Below are positions 28,850 through 37,877 of a stretch of 64,000 nucleotides of DNA, piece after piece. Below the pieces are notes generated by a model. The model did no database searches, was not told the origin of the DNA, and saw nothing but the letters and a program-made list of their open reading frames with translations. Source of the stretch: Nonomuraea jabiensis (GTDB taxonomy: Bacteria > Actinomycetota > Actinomycetes > Streptosporangiales > Streptosporangiaceae); NCBI RefSeq assembly GCF_014204795.1, contig NZ_JACHMB010000001.1, forward strand, positions 4,898,001 to 4,962,000, read 5' to 3'. Position numbers and translations under genes: made by a program. The stretch's first letter is position 1, and every line of letters begins with the position of its first letter.

Positions 28850-30345
28850 CCGGCGCTCCGCAGGTGCCTGATCAGCGAGCTCAGCCCGCCACGCGCGGCG
28901 GACTCGTCGTCGGGCGGCGTGGCGGACAGCCGTTCGACCTCGGCCGCGAGCCGCTCCACCTCCGCCCGCAGCTCCTTGATCTCGCGCAGCCGCTCCCCGG
29001 CCAGCCCTCGCCATTTCGCGGGCTCGCCGGCCAGGGGCTCGGCCTCCTCCTCCGGCATGAACCCGAACTCGCGCCCGCTGACCCACTCCGACCCGAACAT
29101 CTCGTCCACCAGGTCGTCGGCCCGGCCCTCGTGGAGCGCGGCGCGGGAGAAGGCGGCCGTGCGCTCCAGGCGGGCGGCCACGACCCCGGAGGCGTCCTCC
29201 GACAGCGCGACGCTGACCAGGCCGAGCAGGTCGCCGTCCGCGTGGCGTACCAGCCTGGAAAGCGTGTCGGCGCCCAGCGTCCACCCGGTGGGAAGGCGGA
29301 GCAGGAAGGGGGCGGGCGCGGCGGAGGCGGGTACGCTCTCCGCGAACACGACCCGGGGCTCGTACGCGTAGAGATTGTGCAGCAGGCGCAGGTCGAGGAG
29401 GGGGTCGTCGAGGCTGGAGCGGCGCTCGCCGGTCAGCTTGCCCCAGGGGCCGACGATGGTGACGGCCGCGTCGGCGAGGGTGCCCGCCAGGGCCGAGTCG
29501 ACGCTCGCCCGCGTCTGCTCGTAGGTGGTCGCCGTCACGACGACCCGCACGTACGGCACCCGCCAGTGACGCCGGGGGTGGCTGCGCAGCCAGCGCAGGT
29601 CGGGGATGAGATCGCCCAGGTAGGACCAGTTGTGCCGGTGCACCTCCTTCTCCCGCAGCATCACGGTGGAGGCCCCGACGTGCCATGCCCTGGCCTGCGC
29701 GTCGGGGACGAACACCGCCCCCGCCTGCGCCAGCCGGTATCCGAGCTCGGTGTCCTCGGCCATGTTCAGGGAGGTGTCCACGCCGCCCGCCGCGCGCAGC
29801 AGATCGGCCCGTACGGACGTGGAGGCGCCCGTGTGCAGCAGGTACGCGCTCGCGCCCGCGTCCTTGAGCCACCTGGTCGACTCCAGGGTCTTCCTCGTGT
29901 ACGCGGACTGGACGCCCTCCTCGCCCGGCTCCTCGACGAACCGGACGTCCCCGATCACCACCGCGTGGTCGATCAGGTGGTGCCAGCGCATGTGCGCCTC
30001 GATGTGGTCGTCCGCGAGGAGCATGTCGGAGTCGAGCCAGTGGATCACGTCGCCGGTGGCCGCGAGCTGGCCGGCCTGCCGGGCCGCGCCGCGTCCCCAC
30101 CCGTCGGCCACGCGTACGACCCGCGCGCCCGCCACCTCCAGCGGCGGCCGGCTGCCGTCGTCCGCGACCACGATCTCGACCAGCTCGGCCGGGTACGTCT
30201 GCCGCGCCAGCGCCGGGACCGTGCGCTCCAGCGCCTCCGCGCAGTCGTAGGCCGGGATGACCACGGAGACCCGCAGCGAGGGCTCCCACGCCCCCAGCGC
30301 CGGCGGCCGCAGCGTCCCGTAGTCGTTGTGCCGGACCCGCGTCAT
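28846..30345 (-). CDS. Family 2 glycosyltransferase, A-type module
   Basis: 499 residues. GT-A start VSVVIPAYDCAEALERTVPALARQTYP, VADDGS, WLDSDML metal site, AEDTELGYRLAQAGAVFVPD. The second domain carries VGPWGKL, ERRSSLDDPLLDLRLLHN and ARLERTAAFSRAAL, and a short C-terminal coiled coil ends it (EIKELRAEVERLAAEVERL). Second gene of the minus-strand operon, overlapping both neighbours by 4 bp. Same architecture as 25149, 32072 and 33747, implying duplication within the locus. Confidence 0.85.
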   Translation of the reverse strand: MTRVRHNDYGTLRPPALGAWEPSLRVSVVIPAYDCAEALERTVPALARQTYPAELVEIVVADDGSRPPLEVAGARVVRVADGWGRGAARQAGQLAATGDVIHWLDSDMLLADDHIEAHMRWHHLIDHAVVIGDVRFVEEPGEEGVQSAYTRKTLESTRWLKDAGASAYLLHTGASTSVRADLLRAAGGVDTSLNMAEDTELGYRLAQAGAVFVPDAQARAWHVGASTVMLREKEVHRHNWSYLGDLIPDLRWLRSHPRRHWRVPYVRVVVTATTYEQTRASVDSALAGTLADAAVTIVGPWGKLTGERRSSLDDPLLDLRLLHNLYAYEPRVVFAESVPASAAPAPFLLRLPTGWTLGADTLSRLVRHADGDLLGLVSVALSEDASGVVAARLERTAAFSRAALHEGRADDLVDEMFGSEWVSGREFGFMPEEEAEPLAGEPAKWRGLAGERLREIKELRAEVERLAAEVERLSATPPDDESAARGGLSSLIRHLRSAG

Positions 30346-30779
30346 ACGGAGTCCCTGGCCAGCGCGCGAACCTCCGCGCGCAGCTCCTCCACCTCTCGCG
30401 CCCGCGCCATGGCGTTGACCCGGTCCTCTCCGAGCGAGGCCAGGATGGCGCCGAGGTCGTCGGCGCGCCGCGCGGCGGAGTCCTCGACGGCCTGCACCAG
30501 CAGGTCCAGCCTGGTCTCGATGTTCTTGAGCGCTGTGGTGGTCCTCGCCAGCTCGGCCTCGTACTTCTTGATCCGCAGATCGATGCGGTGCGCCTTGCCG
30601 TCGAGGCGGCGCACGATGAGCACGAGGAAGGCGAGGGCCGCCAGGGTGACCAGGAAGGCCACCGTGACCGCTGCCGCGCCGAAAGTGATCAGGCCGGCGG
30701 TGACGAGCAGGGCGAGCACACCGGCGGTGAGAGCTGCGAGGAGTGCGGCGGTCGCTGCCAGTCGGCGGGGCGAGAGCAT
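30342..30779 (-). CDS. Small membrane protein with coiled-coil tail
   Basis: 145 residues: two adjacent hydrophobic segments (LAATAALLAALTAGVLALLVTAGLI and AAAVTVAFLVTLAALAFLVLIV), then a charged helical region (~60-145, ETRLDLLVQAVEDSAARR, EVEELRAEVRALA) likely to form a cytosolic coiled coil. No recognised family. As first gene of the operon, coupled by ATGA to the GT2 gene at 28846, it could anchor the coiled-coil tails of the neighbouring glycosyltransferases (inference). Confidence 0.7.
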   Translation of the reverse strand: MLSPRRLAATAALLAALTAGVLALLVTAGLITFGAAAVTVAFLVTLAALAFLVLIVRRLDGKAHRIDLRIKKYEAELARTTTALKNIETRLDLLVQAVEDSAARRADDLGAILASLGEDRVNAMARAREVEELRAEVRALARDSV

Positions 30780-30853
30780 CCGCGCATACCTTTCGTTTGG
30801 AACATCAGAGGCGTCGAGGACATCACTGGATTATTGACACCTTAATAAACACC

Positions 30854-30868
30854 GGCACCTACCGTGCC
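30854..30868. promoter_or_regulatory. Inverted repeat in divergent glycosyltransferase promoter region
   Basis: ggcac-ctacc-gtgcc lies in the 222-bp gap between two divergent glycosyltransferase operons (30779 and 31002). An AT-rich patch just beside it (30831-30850, containing ttgaca and ttaataaa) is unusual in this GC-rich DNA and probably holds promoter elements. No confident -35/-10 pair could be assigned. Confidence 0.35.
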
Positions 30869-31001
30869 ATAGCTTCCTGGAGGAAAACTGAGAATCGCCT
30901 CCACTCCACCTGCGGCGTAGGGCCTGCCGAATGTGGCGGACGCGTCTACCCGTCAGTAAAACGGGCGTAAGGTAGGCGCCGACCAAGTCCCAAGGAGGCC
31001 C

Positions 31002-32075
31002 ATGTCCATCACCCCTTGTGGCTTCGCGCGTACGCCGGAGAAGGGGCTGGCCCGCCTGCACTGGGCGCACGACGGCTGGGCGGTGGAGGGCGGGCGACCC
31101 GACGTGCCCGCGCTGCGCCCGCTGCGCGGGCTGGAGATCGAGTGGCCCGCCGCCGAGGTGCCCTTGGAGGGGTTGCTGCGGCTGGCCGCCGCCGGGGTAC
31201 CGCTGACCGCCGGCCGCGCCGTGCCCTGGGTGCCCGGCGACCTCGCCGCGCTGCTCACCGACCGCGACTGGCTCGGCCACGCGGCCGACGGGACCGCGCG
31301 CTCGCTGGCCGACCTGCGGCGGGAGGAGCACAGCGTACGGCTGCGCCGCCTGGCGCACCGGGTCTCCAGGTCCACGGTCAGCATTGTGATGTCCAGCAAG
31401 CGGCCCGCGATGGTGGGGTCGGCGCTGGCCCAGATGGGGCGGCAGCGGGACGTCGAGGCCGAGGTGCTGCTCGGGCTGCACGGGGTGAGCCTCGGGGAGG
31501 TGCGGGAGGCGGTCGAGTCGTGTTCGCTGCCCGTGAAATGGATCGAGGTCCCGCGCGACGTGCCGTTCGGAGAGGTGCTCAACCGGCTGGCGGCCCTGGC
31601 GCGCGGCGACTACCTGGTGAAATGGGACGACGACGACTGGTACGGGCCGCGTCACCTGGGAGATCTGCTCATGGCGCTGGCGTACTCGGGGGCCGACGTG
31701 GTGGGGACGACGGCCGAGTTCTTCTATCTGGAGCCGCTGCGGGCCACGGTGCGGCGGACGACTTTCGCGAGCGGGGCCGGGTATCCGAGCGAGGTGTGGG
31801 CGGATCATGTGGCCGGAGGGACGATCTTGATTTCCCGGGCGAAATTTCAAGAAATTGGGGGATTTCCTAGGCTGTCTCGGGCAGTTGATCGCGAGTTTCT
31901 CAAAGCAGCACAAAAGGCCGGTGCGCGCGTCTACCGTACCCACGGGCTGGGCTACGTCCTGCGACGGGGGCTCAGCGACGAGCACACCTGGCAGCTGCCC
32001 CTGGCCCACTTCCTCAAGGTGGCCGCCAACCAGTGGCGCGGCTTCCGCCCGAGCCTGCTGATGGAAGCCGCATGA
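31002..32075 (+). CDS. Family 2 glycosyltransferase, B-type module
   Basis: 357 residues. N-terminal ~120-residue domain (CGFARTPEKGLARLHW ... LRREEHSVRLRRLA), then GT2: VSIVMSSKRPAMVGSALAQM, the metal site KWDDDDWYGPRHLGDL at ~208, GGTILISRAKFQEIGGF and the ending NQWRGFRPSLLM. It is essentially the last 380 residues of the protein at 26837 without the extension. ATG 31002 has AAGGAGG ~5 nt upstream. The stop overlaps the A-type gene at 32072, forming a two-gene operon. A short less GC-rich stretch occurs around 31830-31915. Confidence 0.86.
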   Translation: MSITPCGFARTPEKGLARLHWAHDGWAVEGGRPDVPALRPLRGLEIEWPAAEVPLEGLLRLAAAGVPLTAGRAVPWVPGDLAALLTDRDWLGHAADGTARSLADLRREEHSVRLRRLAHRVSRSTVSIVMSSKRPAMVGSALAQMGRQRDVEAEVLLGLHGVSLGEVREAVESCSLPVKWIEVPRDVPFGEVLNRLAALARGDYLVKWDDDDWYGPRHLGDLLMALAYSGADVVGTTAEFFYLEPLRATVRRTTFASGAGYPSEVWADHVAGGTILISRAKFQEIGGFPRLSRAVDREFLKAAQKAGARVYRTHGLGYVLRRGLSDEHTWQLPLAHFLKVAANQWRGFRPSLLMEAA

Positions 32076-33718
32076 CCACGGATGTCGCCGGCGCGCCCAG
32101 GGTGCGCGGCAACGACTACCGGATCCTCCAGCCCCTCCCGGAGGACCTCACCCCGGAGCTCACGGTCAGCGTGGTCATCCCGGCCTACGGCGGGCAGGAC
32201 AAGCTCGACCTGGTGCTCGCCGGGCTGGCCAGGCAGACGTACCCGGCGGAGCTGACCGAGGTCATCGTCGTCGACAACGGCAGCGCGCCCCCGCTGCGCC
32301 TGCCCGCCGTCCGCCCCGAGCGGACCCGTCTGATCGTCTGCGCGCAGCCGGGCCGGGCCAGCGCCCGCAACGCCGGGCTGGCCGAGGCGACCGGCGACGT
32401 GATCCACTGGCTCGACTCCGACGTGGTGCTCACCCCGGGCGCGATCGAGGCCCACATGCGCTGGCACCACGCCGCCCCCTACCTGGTCGTCACCGGCTAC
32501 ATCCGCTTCACCGAGGCCGAGGTGCCCCGCGAGCTCCCCGACGACCTGGAGAGGCACTTCGAACCCGCCGAGCCGCACGCCTGGATCGTCGATCTCGTCG
32601 AGCGCACCGACGGCCTCACCGACAACCCGCAGCGCCCGTTCAGCCTGCACGTCGGCGGCGCGACCTCGGTCAACGCCCGGCTGATCGAGGCCGCCGGGCC
32701 GATGGACGACGAGCTGATCCTGGGCCAGGACACCGAGATGGGCTACCGGCTCGGCCAGGCGGGCGCCGTCTTCGTGCCGGAGCCGTCGGCCCGCGCCTAC
32801 CACCTCGGCCCCACCATGCGGATGCGCGGCAAACAGCCGATCGACCGGGTGAGCCACGCGTTCGTGGCCGACCGCATCCCGGCCTACCGGTGGCTGCGGG
32901 GGCATCCCGGGCGGCAGTGGAAGGTGCCGTACGTCACCGTGGTGGTGGACGGCACGGCGGGCTACGACTCGGTGCGGGCGACGGTGGACGCGCTGCTCGC
33001 GGGCACGTTACCCGACCTGTCCGTGCTCGTCCTCGGACCCTGGGACACCCTCGACCGCGACCGCCGCTCCCCCCTCAAGGACCCCCACCTCGACCTGGTG
33101 CTGGTCCAGGGCCACTATCGCCATGAAGGCCGGGTACGCCTGTCCGCCACGGAGTCCGTCGACCCGGCCGTGCCCTTCGTGCTGCGCCTGCCGCCCGGCT
33201 GGGTCCCCGGCGAGGACTCGCTCGCCCGCCTGCTCGACCTGGCCCGCGACGAGGGGCTCGGCCTGGTGAACGTGCTGCTCCACGAGTCGGCCCAGGGCGT
33301 CGTCGCGGCCCGCCTGGAACGCGCGTCCGCCTTCGCCCGGGCCCGCATCGTGATGGCGGCGGGGGAGGACCTGGACGACGCGGTGGACTCGGTGTCGGGC
33401 GTCACCTGGGTGGAGGCGGAGACGTACGGCTTCACGACCGAGGCGGCGGCGATCCTCGGGCGGCGGGGAGCGTACCGGGCCCGCCTGGAGGCGCAGGCCG
33501 AGGCGGCCCGGCTGGCCAAGGAGGCGGAGCGGCTGCGGGCGCAGGTGGCCAAGTGGCGGGACGAGGCGGGACGCTGGCGCAAGTCGACCGTGGAGCTGCG
33601 GCGCGAGGTCGGCACGCTGCGCCGCCAGCTTGCCGCCGCCGGCCGCGCCCAGCAGAGCCTGCGGGTCCTGGTCTCGACGACCATGAAACGCGCCCTGCGC
33701 AAACGCCTGCGCGGCTGA
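32072..33718 (+). CDS. Family 2 glycosyltransferase, A-type module
   Basis: 548 residues from the ATG at 32072, overlapping the previous stop. VSVVIPAYGGQDKLDLVLAGLARQTYP, VVDNGS, HWLDSDVVL (~113), GQDTEMGYRLGQAGAVFVPE (~220). Second domain GPWDTLDRDRRSPLKDPHLDL through AARLERASAFARARI, then a C-terminal coiled coil rich in Ala/Glu/Arg (~470-535). Same family as 25149, 28846 and 33747. Transcribed with the B-type gene before it, repeating the B-then-A order seen on the other strand. Confidence 0.86.
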   Translation: MTTDVAGAPRVRGNDYRILQPLPEDLTPELTVSVVIPAYGGQDKLDLVLAGLARQTYPAELTEVIVVDNGSAPPLRLPAVRPERTRLIVCAQPGRASARNAGLAEATGDVIHWLDSDVVLTPGAIEAHMRWHHAAPYLVVTGYIRFTEAEVPRELPDDLERHFEPAEPHAWIVDLVERTDGLTDNPQRPFSLHVGGATSVNARLIEAAGPMDDELILGQDTEMGYRLGQAGAVFVPEPSARAYHLGPTMRMRGKQPIDRVSHAFVADRIPAYRWLRGHPGRQWKVPYVTVVVDGTAGYDSVRATVDALLAGTLPDLSVLVLGPWDTLDRDRRSPLKDPHLDLVLVQGHYRHEGRVRLSATESVDPAVPFVLRLPPGWVPGEDSLARLLDLARDEGLGLVNVLLHESAQGVVAARLERASAFARARIVMAAGEDLDDAVDSVSGVTWVEAETYGFTTEAAAILGRRGAYRARLEAQAEAARLAKEAERLRAQVAKWRDEAGRWRKSTVELRREVGTLRRQLAAAGRAQQSLRVLVSTTMKRALRKRLRG

Positions 33719-33746
33719 CCCCACCCGCCCCTCCCGGCGAAGGGGG

Positions 33747-35264
33747 TCAGTTGGGGCGCAGGGCGGACTTGAGACGGCGCAGCAGCTTGTTCTCCGGCGG
33801 CGCCGTGTTGTCCGGCACGGGGACGGTCACCGGAGCGGCGGCGGCGGCCGGGGCCGGGGCGGAGATGGCGACCGGCTCGGGTCGCGCGGGAGCGGGCGCG
33901 GGCCAGTAGCGGTCCGGCGGCTCGTGGCGTACCCCGTGGGTGACGGCGATGAGGTCGTCCACGTCGGCGGTCCCCGGCTCGGCGAGCAGGACGGCGCGGC
34001 CGAGGGCGGAGGTGCGCTCCAGCCGGGCCGTGCGCCCGTCGGGCAGGTCGACGATCAGCACGCCGGCGAGATCCTTCTGCACCGACTCGATCATGCGCTC
34101 CAGCGTCGCCCGGTGCAGCGGCACGTCGACCGGGCCCCGGTAGCGGAACGGCGTGGGCGCGGGCGTGGGGGCGGCCTCGTCGATCAGGCGGACGCGTTCG
34201 TCGTGCGCGAACAGGTCACGCATCAGCCGCAGCTCGAAACACGGGTCCGACAGGACGGAACGGCGCCCGGAGGCCAGCCGCGACCACGGCCCCACCAGCG
34301 TCACCACCACGTCCTGCAGCTTGCCGTCCAGCGCCGCCGCCACCGCCTGCCGCACCACCGACTCGGAGGTGTCCGTGACGTCGAGCACGATCTCCACGTA
34401 CGGCACCAGCCACCGCCGCCCCCGGTCCTTGCGCAGGTCCCTGCGCAGCGGGATCCGGTGCGCCAGGTACGGCTCCACGGCCCGCACGGCGCGTTCCCTG
34501 TCGCGGTGCTGCGCGGGCAGCCCCAGGTGCACGGCCTGCGCGTCCATGTCGGGGACGAACACCACGCCGTGCATGGCCAGCCGGTAGGAGAACTCGGTGT
34601 CCTCGCCCCGCGCCACGTTCGGGTCGAGCCCGCCCACGGCGTGGAAGATCTCCCGGGGCAGGGCGAAGGTCGGCCCCGTGCACACGTGGTACGGGTTGCG
34701 GCTCTTGCGCAGCCCGTCGGTCTTGGCGATCGTCACCTCGGTGGAGCTGGACACGGCCCCGGCCAGGTCGAACACCTCTCCCAGGTGCCCCGCCCGGAAG
34801 ACCTGGGACGGCGTGACCGGCGGCGTGTCCACGAACTTCTTCATCCCGATCGTGACGAGATAGTCCGTCACGTGGTGCCAGCGGGCCAGGGCCTCGATGT
34901 GCTCGCGGCAGGCCACCATGTCGGCGTCGAGACGCTGGATGATCTCGCCGTCGGCGGCCTTCGCGCCGGTGTTGACGGCGTTGGAGATGCCCCAGCCGTC
35001 GCGCACCCGTACGACGCGGGTGTTGGCGGGGCGGATCTCGGGCAGCCGGATGGGAGGCTCGCTGCCGTCGTCGACGACGACGACCTCCATGAGATGGTCC
35101 GGGTACGTCTGCGCCGCCAGCGCCGCGAGTGTCAGGTCGAGCCGGTCCTGCCCGCCGTGAGCGGGTATCACCACGCTCACGGAAAGGGCGGGTGACCAGG
35201 TGCCGAGCTCCGGCACGGCGAGCGGTGAATAGTCGTTCTGCGTCAAAGCAGGACGCGCGTCCAT
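33747..35264 (-). CDS. Family 2 glycosyltransferase, A-type module
   Basis: 505 residues from ATG 35264; an in-frame GTG three codons earlier and a longer frame to 35390 are less likely. VSVVIPAHGGQDRLDLTLAALAAQTYP, VVDDGS, QRLDADMVA metal site, GEDTEFSYRLAMHGVVFVPD. Second domain VGPWSRLASGRRSVLSDPCFELRL through ARLERTSALGRAVL. It ends in an Ala/Pro-rich tail without the coiled coil of its paralogs. Convergent with the gene ending at 33718 and divergent from thrC at 35423. Confidence 0.85.
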   Translation of the reverse strand: MDARPALTQNDYSPLAVPELGTWSPALSVSVVIPAHGGQDRLDLTLAALAAQTYPDHLMEVVVVDDGSEPPIRLPEIRPANTRVVRVRDGWGISNAVNTGAKAADGEIIQRLDADMVACREHIEALARWHHVTDYLVTIGMKKFVDTPPVTPSQVFRAGHLGEVFDLAGAVSSSTEVTIAKTDGLRKSRNPYHVCTGPTFALPREIFHAVGGLDPNVARGEDTEFSYRLAMHGVVFVPDMDAQAVHLGLPAQHRDRERAVRAVEPYLAHRIPLRRDLRKDRGRRWLVPYVEIVLDVTDTSESVVRQAVAAALDGKLQDVVVTLVGPWSRLASGRRSVLSDPCFELRLMRDLFAHDERVRLIDEAAPTPAPTPFRYRGPVDVPLHRATLERMIESVQKDLAGVLIVDLPDGRTARLERTSALGRAVLLAEPGTADVDDLIAVTHGVRHEPPDRYWPAPAPARPEPVAISAPAPAAAAAPVTVPVPDNTAPPENKLLRRLKSALRPN

Positions 35265-35422
35265 GGTGGTGACCCCCTGGCCCGAGACCTTATCGGGAGA
35301 TGCTGAGAATTTCCTGAATAGCGCCCCTGTCCAATGGATGTGTCCGGGGGATGGACGCGGATCCGCGCCGGGCTGCCGCACCCCGTACACTCTGTGCCCA
35401 ACACCGCAGGTAGGGAGTCATC

Positions 35423-36481
35423 ATGAGCAGGTCGTGGCGTGGCCTCATCGAGGAATACCGCGAGCGTCTTCCTGTCACTCCGAAGACGCCTGTCATCACG
35501 CTGCTCGAAGGCGGCACGCCGCTGGTCCCCGCGAACCGCCTGTCCGCGCTGACCGGGTGCGACGTCTACCTGAAGGTCGAGGGAGCCAACCCGACGGGCA
35601 GCTTCAAGGACCGCGGCATGACCATGGCCATCAGCAAGGCGGTCGAGGAGGGGGCCAAGGCGGTCATCTGCGCCTCCACCGGCAACACCTCGGCGTCGGC
35701 GGCGGCCTACGCCGTGCGCGCCGGGCTGACCTGCGCCGTGCTGGTGCCACGGGGGAAGATCGCCATGGGCAAGCTGGCCCAGGCGCTCGTGCACGGCGCC
35801 ACGCTGCTGCAGGTCGAGGGGTCGTTCGACGACTGTCTCGAGATGACCCGCAAGCTGTCGTCCAGCTACCCGATCGCGCTGGTCAACTCGGTCAACCCGT
35901 TCCGGCTGCAGGGCCAGAAGACGGCGGCGTTCGAGATCGTCGACACGCTGGGTGACGCCCCGGACATCCACTGCATCCCGGTGGGCAACGCGGGCAACAT
36001 CTCGGCGTACTGGATGGGCTACCAGGAGTACGCGGCCGACGGCGTGTCGGCCAAGCGGCCGCGCATGTTCGGCTTCCAGGCCAGCGGGGCGGCGCCGATC
36101 GTCCAGGGCGCGCCCGTGTCGCATCCGCACACGATCGCCACCGCCATCCGCATCGGCAACCCGGCCTCCTGGTCGCTGGCCACCGCGGCGCGCGACGAGT
36201 CGGGCGGCGTCATCCAGGCGGTGACCGACCGGCAGATCGCGGCGGCGTACAAGCTGCTGGCGCAGGAGGAGGGCGTGTTCGTGGAGCTGGCCTCGGCCGC
36301 CAGCGTCGCGGGGCTCCTGCAGGCCCACTCGCAGGGGCTCGTCGACCCGGGTCAGCGCATCGTCTGCACGGTCACCGGCAACGGGCTGAAGGACCCCGAC
36401 TGGGCGATCTCGGGCGCGCCCGCGCCCGTCGTCATCCCGATCGACGTCCACGCCGCCGCGGCGGCGCTCAACCTCGCCTGA
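35423..36481 (+). CDS. thrC: Threonine synthase
   Basis: 352 residues, the short PLP fold-type II form usual in actinobacteria. Converts O-phosphohomoserine to threonine. PLP lysine K62 in NPTGSFKDRG; phosphate-binding STGNTSASAAAYA; GNAGNISAYW. ATG 35423 has a GTAGGGAG-type ribosome-binding site. A possible -10 tacact lies at 35386-35391 without a clear -35. Followed after 12 bp by thrB. Confidence 0.96.
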   Translation: MSRSWRGLIEEYRERLPVTPKTPVITLLEGGTPLVPANRLSALTGCDVYLKVEGANPTGSFKDRGMTMAISKAVEEGAKAVICASTGNTSASAAAYAVRAGLTCAVLVPRGKIAMGKLAQALVHGATLLQVEGSFDDCLEMTRKLSSSYPIALVNSVNPFRLQGQKTAAFEIVDTLGDAPDIHCIPVGNAGNISAYWMGYQEYAADGVSAKRPRMFGFQASGAAPIVQGAPVSHPHTIATAIRIGNPASWSLATAARDESGGVIQAVTDRQIAAAYKLLAQEEGVFVELASAASVAGLLQAHSQGLVDPGQRIVCTVTGNGLKDPDWAISGAPAPVVIPIDVHAAAAALNLA

Positions 36482-36493
36482 CAGGGAGTTCAT

Positions 36494-37420
36494 GTGCGGA
36501 CCGTTGAGATTCGCGTGCCCGCCACCTCGGCGAACCTGGGTCCCGGGTTCGACGCGCTCGGGCTGGCGCTGAGCCTGTACGACGACGTCGAGGCCGCGCT
36601 CACCGACGAGGCCGGGGTTCGCGTCACCGTCGAGGGCGAGGGCGCGGGTGAGCTGGATCTCGGAGAGGGTCACCTGATCGTCAGGGCGATGCGGGTCACG
36701 TTCGACCGCATGGGGATCACGCAGCCCAGCGGGATCCGCCTGCACTGCCGTAACAGGATTCCGCACGCGCGCGGGCTGGGATCCTCCTCGGCCGCCCTTT
36801 GCGCGGGCATCCTGGCGGCCCGCGCTTTGGCTGAGGGCGAACAACTTTCCGAGCGCGGGCGATTTTCCGACGACGACGTTTTCGCGCTGGCCACGGAGAT
36901 GGAGGGGCATCCCGACAACGTCGCCCCCTGCCTGGCCGGCGGGCTGACCGTGGCCTGGTACGACCACTCCGGGGCGCCGCATATGGTGAAAGTAGCTCCT
37001 GATGAGCGCATCCGCCCGGTCGTGGTCGTTCCTGCCACCCGGCTGGCCACGGAGACCGCGCGGGGGCTGCTGCCGAAGGACGTGCCCCACAAGGACGCAT
37101 CGTTCAACGCAGGCAGGGCTGCGCTGCTGATCGCGGCGCTGACCCAGCGACCGGAGCCCGCGCTCCTGCTCGCCGCCACAGAAGATCGACTCCATCAGCA
37201 TTACCGCGCGCCTGCGATGCGGGCCACCGCGAATCTGGTAGAACGTCTCCGTGCAGTGGGCGTGCCCGCGGTCGTTTCGGGAGCGGGTCCCACGGTTCTT
37301 GCGTTTTCGACATCGGATACGCAGGATTTGATCGCGCCAGAAGTGGGTAATGACTGGCACATCCAGCAAATGGACGTCGACCCGGTTGGTGCGAACGTTC
37401 AGTTCCCCGAGACACGCTGA
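36494..37420 (+). CDS. thrB: Homoserine kinase
   Basis: 308 residues of the GHMP kinase family; phosphorylates homoserine to feed ThrC. N-terminal VPATSANLGPGFDALG, ATP-binding glycine-rich loop RGLGSSSAALCAG at ~93-105, GHPDNVAPCLAGG, and the C-terminal SGAGPTVLAF motif. GTG start at 36494, with GGGAG ~6 nt upstream. Overlapping codons at the start include an out-of-frame ATG at 36492. Confidence 0.96.
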   Translation: MRTVEIRVPATSANLGPGFDALGLALSLYDDVEAALTDEAGVRVTVEGEGAGELDLGEGHLIVRAMRVTFDRMGITQPSGIRLHCRNRIPHARGLGSSSAALCAGILAARALAEGEQLSERGRFSDDDVFALATEMEGHPDNVAPCLAGGLTVAWYDHSGAPHMVKVAPDERIRPVVVVPATRLATETARGLLPKDVPHKDASFNAGRAALLIAALTQRPEPALLLAATEDRLHQHYRAPAMRATANLVERLRAVGVPAVVSGAGPTVLAFSTSDTQDLIAPEVGNDWHIQQMDVDPVGANVQFPETR

Positions 37421-37877
37421 TGCCTCTTTAGACCTTCAGGGAATAGCCGTGTGCGCTGGTGATGTTAGGCTGATAGCCGCACCAGATGCCCCCTTGGTGG
37501 GTGCGTGCTTGTCAGCCACACATCGCTGCATCATGCTTCACGTCGCGAGGCGTGAGCAGCGCGGCTGTCTCCCCGGACTCCGTTGCCTCCGGTTGGCCCA
37601 CACCCGGTTGGCTCGAAACGAGGCGGCGACGACGGGGATCTGCGCGTTCGAATCACATCGACATCTGGTTGGCGACAGCAACCTGGGGGGTGTCTGCCAC
37701 GCGCCACGGCCCTGTGGCCGCTTGGACGAGCCCCTCCCCAAGAGTGGCGGCCGTCCACAGCGACAGCCGAAGATCGCAGAGTGCACCCCGACCCGGTCTG
37801 TCCCGCCGGATCGCAAGCACCTCCGGGACGCCCGGCAGAACGAAACCGGCGCCCGACCCCTGGGAAGGACCTTTTAG
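37421..37877 (+). promoter_or_regulatory. Long rho leader region with candidate extended -10 promoter
   Basis: 457 bp between thrB and rho, less GC-rich than its surroundings and without a supported gene. An extended -10, tg-t-taggct (TAGGCT at 37466-37471), lacks a good -35. Several small frames stay open to the rho start, but none has domain-like composition. In other bacteria rho leaders mediate autoregulation by Rho-dependent attenuation; that role is inference here. Confidence 0.4.

Noticed and set aside
28850..30289. Upstream continuation of the 26837 glycosyltransferase frame
   Set aside because: It is an out-of-frame reading of the 28846 gene. The ATG at 28849 overlaps that gene's stop in the same way as its neighbours.
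25149..35264. Genomic island carried by a mobile element
   Set aside because: No integrase, transposase, tRNA or flanking direct repeat is visible, and codon use resembles the neighbours. Local duplication and insertion remain possible.
37421..37877. Small protein gene between thrB and rho
   Set aside because: Several frames are open by chance in GC-rich DNA. None has a ribosome-binding site, hydrophobic core or recognisable family.
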